53,858 nt of DNA, taken from assembly GCF_003574035.1 (NCBI RefSeq), contig NZ_QWKY01000019.1, positions 1 to 53,858 on the forward strand, read 5' to 3'. This DNA comes from Meiothermus hypogaeus (GTDB lineage Bacteria > Deinococcota > Deinococci > Deinococcales > Thermaceae). Position 1 is the first letter of the stretch; every line of letters starts with the position of its first letter. This document shows, one piece after another, positions 1 through 8,881 of the stretch. A model generated the notes under the pieces. The model had not been told where the DNA came from. It saw only the letters and a list, made by a program, of their open reading frames with translations, and searched no databases. The position numbers were made by a program, and so were the translations under genes.

Positions 1-2
1 GT

Positions 3-542
3 ACGGTGGGGGGCGTTTGGCTGGGTGGGTTGGGCATTGTGGTGGGGCTCTTAAATGCCTCGCTCAACGCCCGCAGCGGGAAGGTATTCGCCCTGCACGA
101 CGGCCTGACCCTGGGGCTCGCCGCACTGGCGCCCCTATTGGCCTGGGTGCTGGGCCTTTCACCCCTGGAGAGCCTGCGGGGCATGCTGGTGAGCGCGGGC
201 GGTATGGCCCTGGCCGGTATGCTCTACTGGTGGTTGCGCAACCCCACCGACAAGGTTGAGCCCGAGCCCGAAGCCGAAAACCCCACCGGCTACGTGACCG
301 TAATGGGCTATGGCGATGTGGTACTGGCTGGCTTTCTGGGGGTCTGGCTGGGCTTCACCAACTTACTTGTAGGAGTTTTTGTTGCGGTGTTCGCGGGCGC
401 CATCATTGGCCTGATCATGCGGCGGTTTGGCGGCGACAACCAGATTCCCTTTGGGCCGTACCTGGCCATTGGGGGGTTAATTGCCATGTTCTACGGTACA
501 GCCATTGTGCAGTGGTATTTGAGCTACATTGGCCTCTCCTGA
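3..542 (+). CDS. pilD: Type IV prepilin peptidase (A24 family), C-terminal part, cut by window start
   Basis: The frame is open from the window edge, so the true start lies upstream. The visible 180 residues are mostly hydrophobic, with about five membrane segments. Two aspartates match the catalytic pair of aspartic prepilin peptidases: the Asp in a FALHDGLTL context (residue 32 counted from the GTG at 6) and the Asp of MGYGDVV (residue 103). The segment PFGPYLAIGG near the end is also typical. The family cleaves the leader peptide of type IV pilins, and often N-methylates them, at the cytoplasmic membrane. This fits the pili and natural transformation known in Thermales. The usual N-terminal cysteine-containing methylase domain, if present, is outside the window. 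Confidence 0.8.
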   Translation, partial: TVGGVWLGGLGIVVGLLNASLNARSGKVFALHDGLTLGLAALAPLLAWVLGLSPLESLRGMLVSAGGMALAGMLYWWLRNPTDKVEPEPEAENPTGYVTVMGYGDVVLAGFLGVWLGFTNLLVGVFVAVFAGAIIGLIMRRFGGDNQIPFGPYLAIGGLIAMFYGTAIVQWYLSYIGLS

Positions 543-570
543 TCCTGCTTTTCTGGCCTTTCGCTCCTTT

Positions 571-1225
571 TTATCCCAGTGCCACCAACAGCCAGTACGC
601 ACCGACGCACCCCGCAACGCCATGACCCCCCAGCGCAAAGAGGGTGTAGGAGGCCCTGACATCCATTCTTGGCACATCGGCCAGATAGAGAAAAACCAGG
701 ATAGCCGTAAACGGGATGGAGCCGCTCCCTTGAAAGCGGTCTCGCTCGCAAACCCAAAAAAATACCACCAAGCCCCCACCCCTGCGAAAACCGAAGCATA
801 CAGGCCAGATGTGATACCAGATTCGGTTAGTTCGTCACCTTTGGTGACGAACTAACCCGACCGAAGGGAGTGCTCTAGGATTCAAAAAGACAGCCTCTAG
901 TGTTTTTGGTTTTGTAAACTGTCTTTTTGAATCCGGTATGACCAGGCACCACCGCCAGAGGACAAAGGGGCATAACCCAGCATACTGGCTGAAAGCCCGC
1001 CAGCCAGGCGGTCAGCATACCCTTGCCCACCTCGAGCACCCCACCCCTTTCCCGGTTGGCGGAAACTCCCGAAGTACTGGCCAGGTCACGCTTGCGCATG
1101 TCCCAACCACGCAAATGTTCTGTCAAAATGGGCAAGCATGAGTAGGAAATCCATAGGGAGCGTCCGGTGCACGCTATCAAACTTGGGGTCTGGACTTCAA
1201 AGCCAGGGTATAAATTTGGAGTCAA
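571..1225 (-). pseudogene. Membrane acyltransferase-like gene (PlsY-like), interrupted by a MITE
   Basis: Read leftward, one frame carries VLEVGKGML...PLAVVPGH up to 939. The 124-bp repeat (815-938) then intervenes, and a second frame resumes with HIWPVCFGFRRGGG and a hydrophobic tail ending at the TAG at 571. Removing the repeat with one copy of the flanking TGA (812-814 and 939-941) joins the halves in frame as VVPGHIWPVCFGFRRGGG. This resembles the GHNWPVFLGFRGGKG motif of the glycerol-3-phosphate acyltransferase PlsY (remembered family pattern). The N-terminal region (LRGWDMRKRD...) also fits loosely. The usual GSGN and GGKG glycine/lysine patterns are eroded, so the gene may already have been decaying. 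The upstream limit is approximate. That it is a broken membrane-protein gene is well supported; the PlsY identity is tentative. Confidence 0.5.
815..938 (+). mobile_element. MITE copy 1 (124 bp, short form)
   Basis: The element runs from TACCAGATTC to GAATCCGGTA, so its ends are near-perfect 10-bp inverted repeats. It is flanked by the direct repeat TGA (812-814 and 939-941). Inside are two hairpins: GGTTAGTTCGTCACC pairing with GGTGACGAACTAACC, and GGATTCAAAAAGACAG pairing with CTGTCTTTTTGAATCC. It contains no ORF. It is inserted in the plsY-like gene on the other strand. Five relatives occur in this window. Confidence 0.85.
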
Positions 1226-1278
1226 GCGGGCTCACATAGCCCTGACATTGGGGTTCAAAAGTGTCGTAGGAGGATGAG
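942..1278. other. Intergenic region before the solute-binding protein gene
   Basis: Most of this stretch is the N-terminal half of the interrupted plsY-like gene on the minus strand. Close to the next gene there is a TATAAA box at 1209-1214 with only a poor -35 candidate (TTGGGG at 1183-1188, 20-bp spacing), and a Shine-Dalgarno sequence (GGAGGA) just before the ATG at 1279. No other gene is evident. Confidence 0.4.
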
Positions 1279-2538
1279 ATGAAACAGTGGTTGCTCGGAA
1301 TGTTGGTGCTCGCCGCTGGCCTGGGGTTAGCTCAGCAAAGACCAGAAGATATCATCAAAGCGCAGTGCGAAAAAGCCGAAGTGGTAGCCGAACTCTGGCA
1401 TGGCTTCCGGGGTGGAGCGCCCAAGGATGCCCTGGACAATCTGGCTGTAGAGTTCAATCGCACCCAGGGGGGTAAGGTTTGTGTGCGCCCGGTCAGCCAG
1501 GGCAACTACCGCGACCTCTCCACCAAGATCAAGGCTTCGTTTGCCTCGGGCAAAATCCCGGTGATGGCCCAGGCTTTTGAGAACAACATGGCGCTGTATC
1601 TGGAAAGCGACGCCCTGCTGCCGATTCCAAGCCTGGGGGTGGATCTGAAGGGGGTCAACCCGCTGTTTGCCAACGCGGTCAAGATCAACGGCCAAATCTA
1701 TGGGGTGCCCTTCAATAAGAGCATCCAGCTGCTCTACGTCAACCGTGACCTCTTGAAGAAATACAACGCTCGAGTGCCTTTGAGCATCCCCGAGTTTGTG
1801 GAGACCGCCAAGAAAATTTCCGAAGGCGAAAAACAGCCGGTGTACTGGTTTGTGCCCGATGCCTCGACCTATGCCTACTGGTTCTTCACCCTGGGGGGCA
1901 ACTACCTGCAGAACGGCAAACTGGTGCTCAACTCGGCCAAAGGGCTGGAGGCCCTCGAGTTCCTGGTCAAGGCCGTTAAGGATGGCTGGGCCAAGCCCAT
2001 CACCAACGGCTTCATCAACGAGAACTTCGGGTCGGGGGTTTTTGGCTTCTCTACCGATTCCTCGGCGGGCTACAGCTTCTATGCCCGGGCGGCCAAGTTC
2101 GACGTGGGCGTGGCCACCCTGCCGGGCCGCACCGACAAACAACCCGGTTTTGGTTTGGTGCAGGGCACCAACATCGTGGTGTTCAAGGGAGCCGACGACA
2201 AAGAAAAACGGGTGGCCGCCGACTTCCTGCGCTTTATCATCTCCCCCAAAGCTCAGGCGGTGTTTGGAGTGGCGGCCAACTATGTGCCGGTTAACCAGGG
2301 CTCAGGCGTAGACCCAGTAGTAACCCGCTTTGTCAAGGAGAACCCCGCCTTTGGTGTGGCCATCAGCCAGGCCCGCTTTGCCCGCTTCGAACCGGCCCTC
2401 TCGCAGTGGGAGCAGATTCGCTTCGACATTCTGGGCCAGGCCATCAAGGAAGCCGTGCTGGGACAGGCCACCCCCAAAGCCGCCCTCGACAAGGCCCAGA
2501 AAGCCGCCGAGGATCTATTGGCCGGCCGCACCCGCTAA
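1279..2538 (+). CDS. ABC transporter solute-binding protein, family 1 (UgpB-like)
   Basis: A 419-residue protein with a clear export signal (residues 1-18, MKQWLLGMLVLAAGLGLA) and no lipobox cysteine. The mature part begins with the family-1 pattern VVAELWHGFRGG...LAVEFNRTQ and GNYRDLSTKI, which resembles the glycerol-3-phosphate and sugar binders of the UgpB type. It would capture a carbohydrate-like ligand outside the membrane and hand it to a permease. The start is set by GGAGGATGAG directly before the ATG. No permease or ATPase gene lies next to it. The next gene is gap, so the partner transporter must be encoded elsewhere, or this is an orphan binder. The ligand cannot be told from the sequence. 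Confidence 0.85.
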   Translation: MKQWLLGMLVLAAGLGLAQQRPEDIIKAQCEKAEVVAELWHGFRGGAPKDALDNLAVEFNRTQGGKVCVRPVSQGNYRDLSTKIKASFASGKIPVMAQAFENNMALYLESDALLPIPSLGVDLKGVNPLFANAVKINGQIYGVPFNKSIQLLYVNRDLLKKYNARVPLSIPEFVETAKKISEGEKQPVYWFVPDASTYAYWFFTLGGNYLQNGKLVLNSAKGLEALEFLVKAVKDGWAKPITNGFINENFGSGVFGFSTDSSAGYSFYARAAKFDVGVATLPGRTDKQPGFGLVQGTNIVVFKGADDKEKRVAADFLRFIISPKAQAVFGVAANYVPVNQGSGVDPVVTRFVKENPAFGVAISQARFARFEPALSQWEQIRFDILGQAIKEAVLGQATPKAALDKAQKAAEDLLAGRTR

Positions 2539-2746
2539 ACCCGCAGGGCACCCGTCTCCGCCTGAGGTTGTTCGGGCGGAGTATTTCTGCATCCGGACAT
2601 CTCACGCAAGCAACTTCTGTGGGGAGTGGCTCGGCAGATGATCCCAACGGGTATTCAGCCACAAACCGCCGTAGATAAACCTGAAGTATTACTTATTGCA
2701 AAGGGGTATTCTTGTAACTGGGCGTCTTGGGATGGAGGGGTTATAG

Positions 2747-3793
<1,047 letters not shown>

Positions 3794-3888
3794 ATGCTCC
3801 TCCCTCCTGATGGGGGAGGTTGGGAAGGGGATTTCCCTTACCCCATCCCCTCTCCCACAAGGAGAGGGGATTCTACTTGAGGTGCAGT
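3794..3888. repeat. GC-rich hairpin repeat between gap and pgk
   Basis: This spacer holds CCCCTCTCC (3847-3855), a 5-nt loop and GGAGAGGGG (3861-3869), a 9-bp stem, preceded by a related CTCC/GGGGGAGG arm pair around 3798-3824. A similar hairpin occurs at 53662-53683, also followed by a GGTT(T)GGAAGG-like string, so it belongs to a dispersed palindromic repeat family. It has no T-run and probably does not stop transcription into pgk. It could stabilise or process the gap-pgk mRNA. Confidence 0.5.
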
Positions 3889-5076
3889 ATGCGAACTCTA
3901 AAAGACTTCGACGCGGCCGGTAAGCGGGTGCTGGTACGGGTAGATTTCAATGTGCCCATCAAAGAAGGCAAAGTTAAAGACGAAACCCGGATAACGGCGG
4001 CCATTCCCACCCTGAAGCATCTGTTACAGCAAGGCGCCACACTGGTGTTGTTCTCGCATCTGGGGCGCCCCAAGGGCGGCTACGAAGAGGCCAGCAGCCT
4101 AGCCCCGGTGGCTCCAGTGCTGGAAAAACACCTGGGCAGGCCGGTGATTTTCATTGGGGGCTCGCCCGAACTCACCCCGGCCAGCGAGGCCACCCTGGAG
4201 CGCGTGAAGGCTGCCCCCGCTGGCTCGGTGATTTTACTCGACAACGTGCGCTTCGAGGCCGGCGAGGAAAAGAACGACGAAGCCCTGGCGAAAAATTTCG
4301 CTCGCCTGGCCGATGCCTTTGTGTTGGATGCGTTTGGTTCGGCCCACCGGGCGCACGCCTCGGTTACGGGTGTGGCCCGGTTCCTGCCGAGCTACGCGGG
4401 CTTCCTGATGGAAAAGGAGGTCGAGAGCATCGGTAAGGTACTCCACAACCCCGAGAAGCCCTACTGGGTGGTGCTGGGCGGGGCCAAGGTCTCGGACAAG
4501 ATCGGGGTGATCGAGAACCTGTTGCCTAGAGTAACCGGCATGGTGATTGGCGGCGCGATGGCCTTTACCTTCCTCAAGGCCCAGGGGGGACAGGTGGGCA
4601 AGAGCCTGGTAGAGGACGACAAGCTAGACCTGGCCCAGGGCCTGCTCAAAAAAGCCGCCAGTCTGGGGGTCAAGTTGCTGCTGCCCAGTGATGTGGTGGC
4701 GGCCCAGAAAATCGAGGCCGGAACCCCCACCCGGATTATGCCCGCCAACGCCATTGAGGAAGGCTGGATGGGCCTGGACATTGGCCCTGAGAGCGCCCGT
4801 ACCTTTGCCGAGGCCCTGCAGGGGGCCAAGACGGTGCTATGGAATGGGCCTATGGGGGTCTTCGAGGTGGACGACTTTGCCAAGGGCACCCTGGCGGTGG
4901 GCGAGGCCATTGCCAAGCTGGAGGGGGCCTTTACGGTAATCGGCGGGGGTGACTCGGTAGCAGCAGCCAACAAACTGGGCATGGCCGATAAGTTTAGCCA
5001 TGTCTCCACCGGCGGGGGAGCCAGCTTGGAACTCCTCGAGCTCGGCACCCTGCCCGGCATCGAAGCGCTCAGCTAA
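3889..5076 (+). CDS. pgk: Phosphoglycerate kinase
   Basis: A 395-residue enzyme that transfers phosphate from 1,3-bisphosphoglycerate to ADP. Family signatures include [11 protein letters not shown] near the N terminus, [23 protein letters not shown], the hinge region, and [11 protein letters not shown] with [11 protein letters not shown] at the C terminus. The frame is open upstream to 3820, but homology begins at [14 protein letters not shown], and GAGGTGCAGT precedes this ATG, so 3889 is chosen. The N-terminal extension in the longer reading would translate the intergenic hairpin. It probably shares transcription with gap. Confidence 0.97.
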   Translation: MRTLKDFDAAGKRVLVRVDFNVPIKEGKVKDETRITAAIPTLKHLLQQGATLVLFSHLGRPKGGYEEASSLAPVAPVLEKHLGRPVIFIGGSPELTPASEATLERVKAAPAGSVILLDNVRFEAGEEKNDEALAKNFARLADAFVLDAFGSAHRAHASVTGVARFLPSYAGFLMEKEVESIGKVLHNPEKPYWVVLGGAKVSDKIGVIENLLPRVTGMVIGGAMAFTFLKAQGGQVGKSLVEDDKLDLAQGLLKKAASLGVKLLLPSDVVAAQKIEAGTPTRIMPANAIEEGWMGLDIGPESARTFAEALQGAKTVLWNGPMGVFEVDDFAKGTLAVGEAIAKLEGAFTVIGGGDSVAAANKLGMADKFSHVSTGGGASLELLELGTLPGIEALS

Positions 5077-5079
5077 AGC

Positions 5080-5598
5080 ATGCGGGTACTTATTCAACCC
5101 GAGCAGCCCGACAGCGCTGTTGCCAGGGAGCTCATTGCCGAGCTCGACGCTACGCTCAACCCCCACTACCCCCCCGAGAGCCGCCACGGCTACAGCGTGG
5201 AAAAGCTGATCGAGCGGGGCGTTGCCTTCTTCGTGGCGTACCTGGACGAGCAGGCGGTGGGCTGCGGCGGGGTGCAGATTGTTGGCAGCGAATACGCCGA
5301 GCTCAAGCGCATGTACGTGCGGCCTGGGTTTCGCGGGCGGGGTGTGGGGAAGCAACTGCTGGCCCATCTGGAAGCCTACGCTGCCGGGCAGGGTATCCGG
5401 GTACTGCGCCTCGAGACGGGCGTACACCAAAAAGAGGCCATCAGCTTGTATCAAGGCTTTGGCTTCCGACGCGTCCCCCCTTTCGGCCCTTACCTCGAGG
5501 ATCCTCTGAGCCTTTGCTTGGAAAAAAGCTCTCGTAGAAATGCTCTACAACCGGCGCCACAGTTGGACGCGCACCCCGGCGATAGGCTAGCCCCGTGA
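5080..5598 (+). CDS. GNAT family N-acetyltransferase
   Basis: A 172-residue protein starting 3 bp after the pgk stop and overlapping the next gene by 4 bp, so it is translationally linked in the gap-pgk operon. The acetyl-CoA motif is RMYVRPGFRGRGVGKQLL (Arg/Gln-x-x-Gly-x-Gly pattern), followed by RLETGVHQKEAISLYQGFGF, typical of the PhnO/ElaA-like branch. It would transfer an acetyl group from acetyl-CoA to an amine. The substrate is unknown. The last 20 or so residues are not conserved-looking and may simply run to the overlapping stop. Confidence 0.85.
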   Translation: MRVLIQPEQPDSAVARELIAELDATLNPHYPPESRHGYSVEKLIERGVAFFVAYLDEQAVGCGGVQIVGSEYAELKRMYVRPGFRGRGVGKQLLAHLEAYAAGQGIRVLRLETGVHQKEAISLYQGFGFRRVPPFGPYLEDPLSLCLEKSSRRNALQPAPQLDAHPGDRLAP

Positions 5599-6548
5599 GT
5601 GACCTCTACGAGCTATATCAGCGCCGCGCCAGCGTGCGCAAATTTAAGCCCGAACCCCTGCGGGAAGGCGACCTAGACAAGCTTCTGTTGGCTGCCCAGC
5701 GGGCCCCCACCGATGCCACCGCGCAGATGTACAGCCTGCTGCGTATCAGCAACCCGGCGCTCAGAAAGGAAATCTCGAGCCACTCCGGCCAGAACCCCCA
5801 CATCGAGACCTGTGCCGAATTCTTCCTGATTCTGGCCGATGTTTACCGGCTGCGACGGTTGCTCGAGCGCCGGGGAGGCACCTTTGGGCGCTGGCCCCGC
5901 ACCGCCCTACACTTTGCCATTACCGATGCGGTGCTGGCCGGAAGCGCTCTGGCCACCATGGCCGAGAGCCTGGGCTACGGCATTGTGTGGATTGGAGGGG
6001 TACTGAACGGCATTCGGGAGATTGTCCGGCTCTGCAAGCTGCCGCAGGGGGTGATACCGGTAGCCGGGCTGTGCGTTGGGGTGCCAGACGAAAGCCCCAG
6101 CCCGCGTCCTCGGCTGCCTAGAGGGCTGGTGGTGCACGAAAACCAGTACCACGATTACAGCCCAGAGGAACTCGAGCAAGCCTATACCGCCATGGCCCCT
6201 ATCACCCGCAGTGGCGACTGGTACCGGGTGCTGGAGCGCTACTTTGCCCAGGGCGGTACCATGGAGGAGCGCGAGCCAGCCTATCAGGTGCTCACCGCCC
6301 GGCAAGGCTTCGAACCCGACCTACCCCCGGAACTGCTGGAAAAGCTAGAAGAAAAGGAAATCGAGGCCGGCTCGTTAGGTCAGCTCATCGAGGCGGCCTT
6401 TACCGGGGGCTTTCGCAGCCTGCAGTTTCATAGCAAGGGCTACGTCTGGGTCGAAAAAGAACCCGAAGCCTACCGAGGCGACGGCCCACCCGGCGAAGCC
6501 CTGGCAAAAGCCCTGCTACAATCCCCCAAAGAGCGGGTCATCCCATGA
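5595..6548 (+). CDS. Nitroreductase family FMN protein (NfsA-like)
   Basis: A 317-residue protein with a GTG start overlapping the preceding stop (GTGA). The N-terminal RRASVRKFKPEPL and the stretch LLAAQRAPTDATAQMYSLLRI match the FMN-binding fold of NfsA/FRP-type nitroreductases, and LGYGIVWIGGVLNG and LPQGVIPVAGLCVGVP continue that match. These are flavin enzymes that reduce nitro compounds, quinones or flavins with NAD(P)H. The C-terminal 90 residues are acidic and extend beyond the usual 240-250 residues. They might form an extra domain. The physiological substrate is not known. Confidence 0.8.
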   Translation: MSDLYELYQRRASVRKFKPEPLREGDLDKLLLAAQRAPTDATAQMYSLLRISNPALRKEISSHSGQNPHIETCAEFFLILADVYRLRRLLERRGGTFGRWPRTALHFAITDAVLAGSALATMAESLGYGIVWIGGVLNGIREIVRLCKLPQGVIPVAGLCVGVPDESPSPRPRLPRGLVVHENQYHDYSPEELEQAYTAMAPITRSGDWYRVLERYFAQGGTMEEREPAYQVLTARQGFEPDLPPELLEKLEEKEIEAGSLGQLIEAAFTGGFRSLQFHSKGYVWVEKEPEAYRGDGPPGEALAKALLQSPKERVIP

Positions 6549-6597
6549 GTTCCTGTCGCGTTTCCCACCAATACGACACACACGGTGCGCCGTATTG

Positions 6598-6630
6598 TAG
6601 TCGGGACAGCAAAAACCGCCGTCCCGACTA
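6598..6630. terminator. Shared hairpin between convergent genes
   Basis: TAGTCGGGAC (6598-6607) and GTCCCGACTA (6621-6630) form a perfect 10-bp stem around a 13-nt loop. The hairpin lies between two convergent genes and includes the stop codon of the leftward VOC gene. A second small palindrome (AATACG/CGTATT, about 6571-6597) lies just before it. There is no long T-run, so terminator function in both directions is inferred. Confidence 0.5.
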
Positions 6631-6999
6631 TTCATGGGAACCGCTCTGGTAGACCCGAATGGCCACACCGGAAGGATCCAGAACCGTAAACTCGCGTGTG
6701 GCCCAAGGCTTATTTTCCAGCTTGCCGTTGGGGTGTACGATGCCCGCGGCTTCGCAGCACACATAGAGCAAGTCCACCTCGTCTACCTCGAGCCGGAAGG
6801 CGTAGTTCTGGCCTACCTCTGGGTTGGGCTCGAGGTAGAAGTGCAGCCGCAGCCCATCCCGGCTGAGCCCGCCGTACTCAACCGGCTGCCCCCAGCTAAA
6901 GGGGTCTTCAAAGCCCAGATGGGTCTGATAGAAACGCAAGGACTCTTCTATATCACGGCTCGGAACCACGGGAATAATCGCCAACGTCTTTACCTGCAT
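6628..6999 (-). CDS. VOC (glyoxalase/bleomycin resistance) family protein
   Basis: A 123-residue single-domain protein of the vicinal oxygen chelate superfamily. It shows IIPVVPSRDIEESLRFYQTHLGF at the N terminus and EFTVLDPSGVAIRVYQ at the C terminus, the two halves of the beta-alpha-beta-beta-beta fold. Such proteins are either dioxygenase/isomerase enzymes or antibiotic-binding proteins like BLMT, which this length resembles. GAGGTGATGT precedes the ATG. It lies 60 bp downstream of the PhnB-like gene on the same strand, so the two may be co-transcribed. Confidence 0.8.
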   Translation of the reverse strand: MQVKTLAIIPVVPSRDIEESLRFYQTHLGFEDPFSWGQPVEYGGLSRDGLRLHFYLEPNPEVGQNYAFRLEVDEVDLLYVCCEAAGIVHPNGKLENKPWATREFTVLDPSGVAIRVYQSGSHE

Positions 7000-7059
7000 A
7001 CATCACCTCAAAACCGGGGGCGACACTTCCACCGCCCGGGTTTACAAGCTTGCAAGCCA

Positions 7060-7956
7060 TCAGGCATAGGCCCTTTGCAGTTCGGCCAGCTCGAGCTTTT
7101 TCATCTGAAGGATGGCCTGGTTGACCCGCTGTACCCGCTCCGGGTCGGGGTCATGCAGCATGGCCTCCATGGCCCGGGGCACCACCTGCCAGCTCAGGCC
7201 GTATTTGTCTTTGAGCCAGCCGCACTGCTCAGCCTCGGGCGCTGCCGAGAGCTTGGACCAGTAATAGTCGATCTCTTCCTGGTTATCGCAATACACCATG
7301 AACGAGATGGCTTCGTTGAAGCCAAAACCGTGCTCGAGGGCGCTCTCCGAAACCGAAAACCACTGGCCTTCCAGCATAAAATCGCTGTACATTAGCGTAC
7401 CCTCTCGCTCGGGTTCCGATCCGGCCGGGTAGCGAAAGGTCACACCACTGCGGGCATCTTTGAAAATCGACAAATAGAAGTTCTGGGCTTCCTCGGCCTT
7501 GCCGTGCAAATCCCCCACAAATAAGAGTGACGGGATGACGAAAGGCAGCCTGGGTTCCATGTTGTCCGAGAGGATTAACTGCCAGTAGAGCCCGTAGCGA
7601 TCTCGAAGGTAACCAAAAAGGGGCGCAAAAGGGTACGGACCCAGCGGCATTAGCTCCTCACCGCCGGACAAAAGGCTGTTCCATAGGGCCAGGAGGTCTT
7701 CTCTGGTGCGGCCCTGGGAGGGGTCAAAGTTGAGGATAAACGAGACCGAGGGGTTGAACTTGAACAACGGCCCCGCACTGATGGCCATGAAGGGCTGGCC
7801 CGCCAGCTCAAACGAGACCAGGTCGCAGTCGCCCGAGGGCGTATCGCGCAAAACAACGGTGCTGGTGATTTTAGAATCGGGAAATACGCTGCAATAGAAC
7901 ACAGCTGCTTCCCTGGCTTCCTGCTCGAACCACAAGTGGGGGACAATACCGGGCAT
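7060..7956 (-). CDS. PhnB-like protein with two tandem VOC domains
   Basis: A 298-residue protein made of two copies of the PhnB/3-demethylubiquinone-methyltransferase-like VOC domain. Copy one is about residues 1-130 (PGIVPHLWFEQEAREAAVF ... DRYGLYWQL), and copy two about 140-275 (IPSLLFVGDLHGKAEEAQNF ... DKYGLSWQVVP). Single-domain PhnB-like proteins usually run 140-160 residues, so this is a fusion or internal duplication. Function in this family is poorly known despite the methyltransferase name, and there is no SAM-binding motif. AAAGGAGG precedes the ATG. Confidence 0.8.
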   Translation of the reverse strand: MPGIVPHLWFEQEAREAAVFYCSVFPDSKITSTVVLRDTPSGDCDLVSFELAGQPFMAISAGPLFKFNPSVSFILNFDPSQGRTREDLLALWNSLLSGGEELMPLGPYPFAPLFGYLRDRYGLYWQLILSDNMEPRLPFVIPSLLFVGDLHGKAEEAQNFYLSIFKDARSGVTFRYPAGSEPEREGTLMYSDFMLEGQWFSVSESALEHGFGFNEAISFMVYCDNQEEIDYYWSKLSAAPEAEQCGWLKDKYGLSWQVVPRAMEAMLHDPDPERVQRVNQAILQMKKLELAELQRAYA

Positions 7957-8043
7957 AAAAGGCCCTCCTTTGCTGTATAGCGGTTTCAGTTTACTTTACA
8001 CGTTTATGAGCGTTGGGGCGAGGCGGGCAAATGTCGCTCTACT

Positions 8044-8424
8044 TCAGGCCGCCAGCTTCACCGAAATCTTCTTGACCCCAGGGGTGGACTGTACCTCGGT
8101 CAGGAGGGATTGTAGCGCTTCAAAGTTGTGCTGCTCTACCACCAGCACCGCCTCGGAAGCGCCCAGCAGGGCATCGGCCTTGACCACCCCAGGCAGGCGG
8201 CTCAGGGCGTGCGCAAGGCGTTTGGGCTGAGCACAAGAAACGAACACATACGCCGAAACCCGACGAATATTTTCCACAACCGAAGCCTGGGCTTGCTGGG
8301 CGAGCTGCATCATGCGGGCCTCCTGAACTGCTTTTGCAATAGTGGGGCCAATCCCCACGGTTTCCTCGATCAGGCGTTGGTGCCGATACCGGGCCTCTAC
8401 TTCCAGAAATAGGGTCGAAAACAT
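8044..8424 (-). CDS. Small protein with Lrp/AsnC ligand-binding-like (RAM) domain
   Basis: 126 residues. The first 50 are helical and charged, with no helix-turn-helix motif visible. The last 75 (AYVFVSCAQPKRLAHALSRL ... STPGVKKISVKL) match the pattern of the AsnC/Lrp RAM ligand-binding domain (remembered family pattern). It may be an amino-acid or effector sensor without its own DNA-binding domain. The ATG at 8424 is preferred because GGAGG lies 5 nt before it; a GTG 12 nt further upstream is also in frame. It lies downstream of the 98-aa gene in the same direction, 52 bp away, and could share its DdrO-type operator. Confidence 0.6.
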   Translation of the reverse strand: MFSTLFLEVEARYRHQRLIEETVGIGPTIAKAVQEARMMQLAQQAQASVVENIRRVSAYVFVSCAQPKRLAHALSRLPGVVKADALLGASEAVLVVEQHNFEALQSLLTEVQSTPGVKKISVKLAA

Positions 8425-8476
8425 ACCCACCTCCACCCCTCACTATGCGGGGCCAGCATCCAGAAACAGTCATGCG

Positions 8477-8773
8477 CTAGCTTGCGATCGGAAGATGCTG
8501 ACGTTCCAGCTGGGTGAAGCGGTGGAACAGCCTGGACAGACGGTCTTCTGGGTAGTAGGTGGTGCGGTAGAGGATGGTGGCCTCGAGCCAGGCCTGGGCC
8601 AGCGGCTGAACCATAGGGCGAAGCAGGGGTATTTTTTCGCGTAGTTCGTTTTCCAGGGCCCACAAACCAATCTGGCCCTTACGGTTGTCAAGCTCGATGA
8701 GGGTGTTGAGCACTTCACTGGGATGTGCGGTGCCGCGTCCAATGGTTCTCCAGACATTTTCGCTGATGTTCAT
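8477..8773 (-). CDS. 98-aa unknown protein, divergent from ddrO, behind an RDRM operator
   Basis: I do not recognise this family. The protein is short, soluble-looking and mostly helical (NVWRTIGRG ... [15 protein letters not shown] ... [16 protein letters not shown]), with no cysteines and no membrane segment. The ATG at 8773 follows GGGAGG. The frame is open further upstream, but that reading would run through the operator. A perfect 17-bp palindrome, TTATGATATTAGCATAA (8788-8804), sits 15 bp before the start codon, where a repressor would block this promoter. By analogy with Deinococcus, genes behind such sites are induced after DNA damage, so this is a candidate damage-response gene. That role is inference. 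Confidence 0.6.
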   Translation of the reverse strand: MNISENVWRTIGRGTAHPSEVLNTLIELDNRKGQIGLWALENELREKIPLLRPMVQPLAQAWLEATILYRTTYYPEDRLSRLFHRFTQLERQHLPIAS

Positions 8774-8787
8774 ATGCCTGCCTCCCA

Positions 8788-8804
8788 TTATGATATTAGC
8801 ATAA
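8788..8804. promoter_or_regulatory. RDRM-type operator 1 (perfect palindrome)
   Basis: TTATGATATTAGCATAA has exact inverted half sites TTATG and CATAA with a 7-bp centre; one flanking base on each side (A/T) extends the symmetry. This is the pattern of the radiation/desiccation response motif bound by DdrO in Deinococcus. It lies just upstream of the Shine-Dalgarno sequence of the leftward 98-aa gene. Confidence 0.75.
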
Positions 8805-8838
8805 TCTATCTGCATAACGCAATACCTACCCAAGGACA

Positions 8839-8855
8839 TTACGTCTTGACCGTAG
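8839..8855. promoter_or_regulatory. RDRM-type operator 2 over the ddrO -35 box
   Basis: TTACGTCTTGACCGTAG matches the TTAYG-N7-CRTAA palindrome at 9 of 10 half-site positions. It contains TTGACC (8846-8851), the best -35 candidate for ddrO, so occupancy would shut the promoter. The same arrangement, with TTGAC inside the palindrome, is seen at gyrA. Confidence 0.7.
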
Positions 8856-8862
8856 AAAGTTT

Positions 8863-8879
8863 TTATGCTAACGTCAGAA
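8863..8879. promoter_or_regulatory. RDRM-type operator 3 over the ddrO -10 box
   Basis: TTATGCTAACGTCAGAA matches the palindrome at 9 of 10 half-site positions. It covers TAACGT (8869-8874), which lies 17 bp from TTGACC and 7 bp before the ATG, fitting a leaderless ddrO transcript. Operators 2 and 3 are 24 bp apart centre to centre. Together they imply tight self-repression. Confidence 0.6.
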
Positions 8880-8881
8880 CC

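Noticed and set aside
529-855. 108-codon rightward frame after the prepilin peptidase gene
   Set aside because: Composition is unlike a protein, and it runs into MITE copy 1. The opposite strand explains the region better as a broken membrane-protein gene.
814-939. Reading the MITE as a Tc1/IS630-type element with TA duplication
   Set aside because: Restoring the plsY-like frame needs removal of 124 bp plus a 3-bp TGA repeat. The flanks of other copies also show TNA repeats, not just TA.
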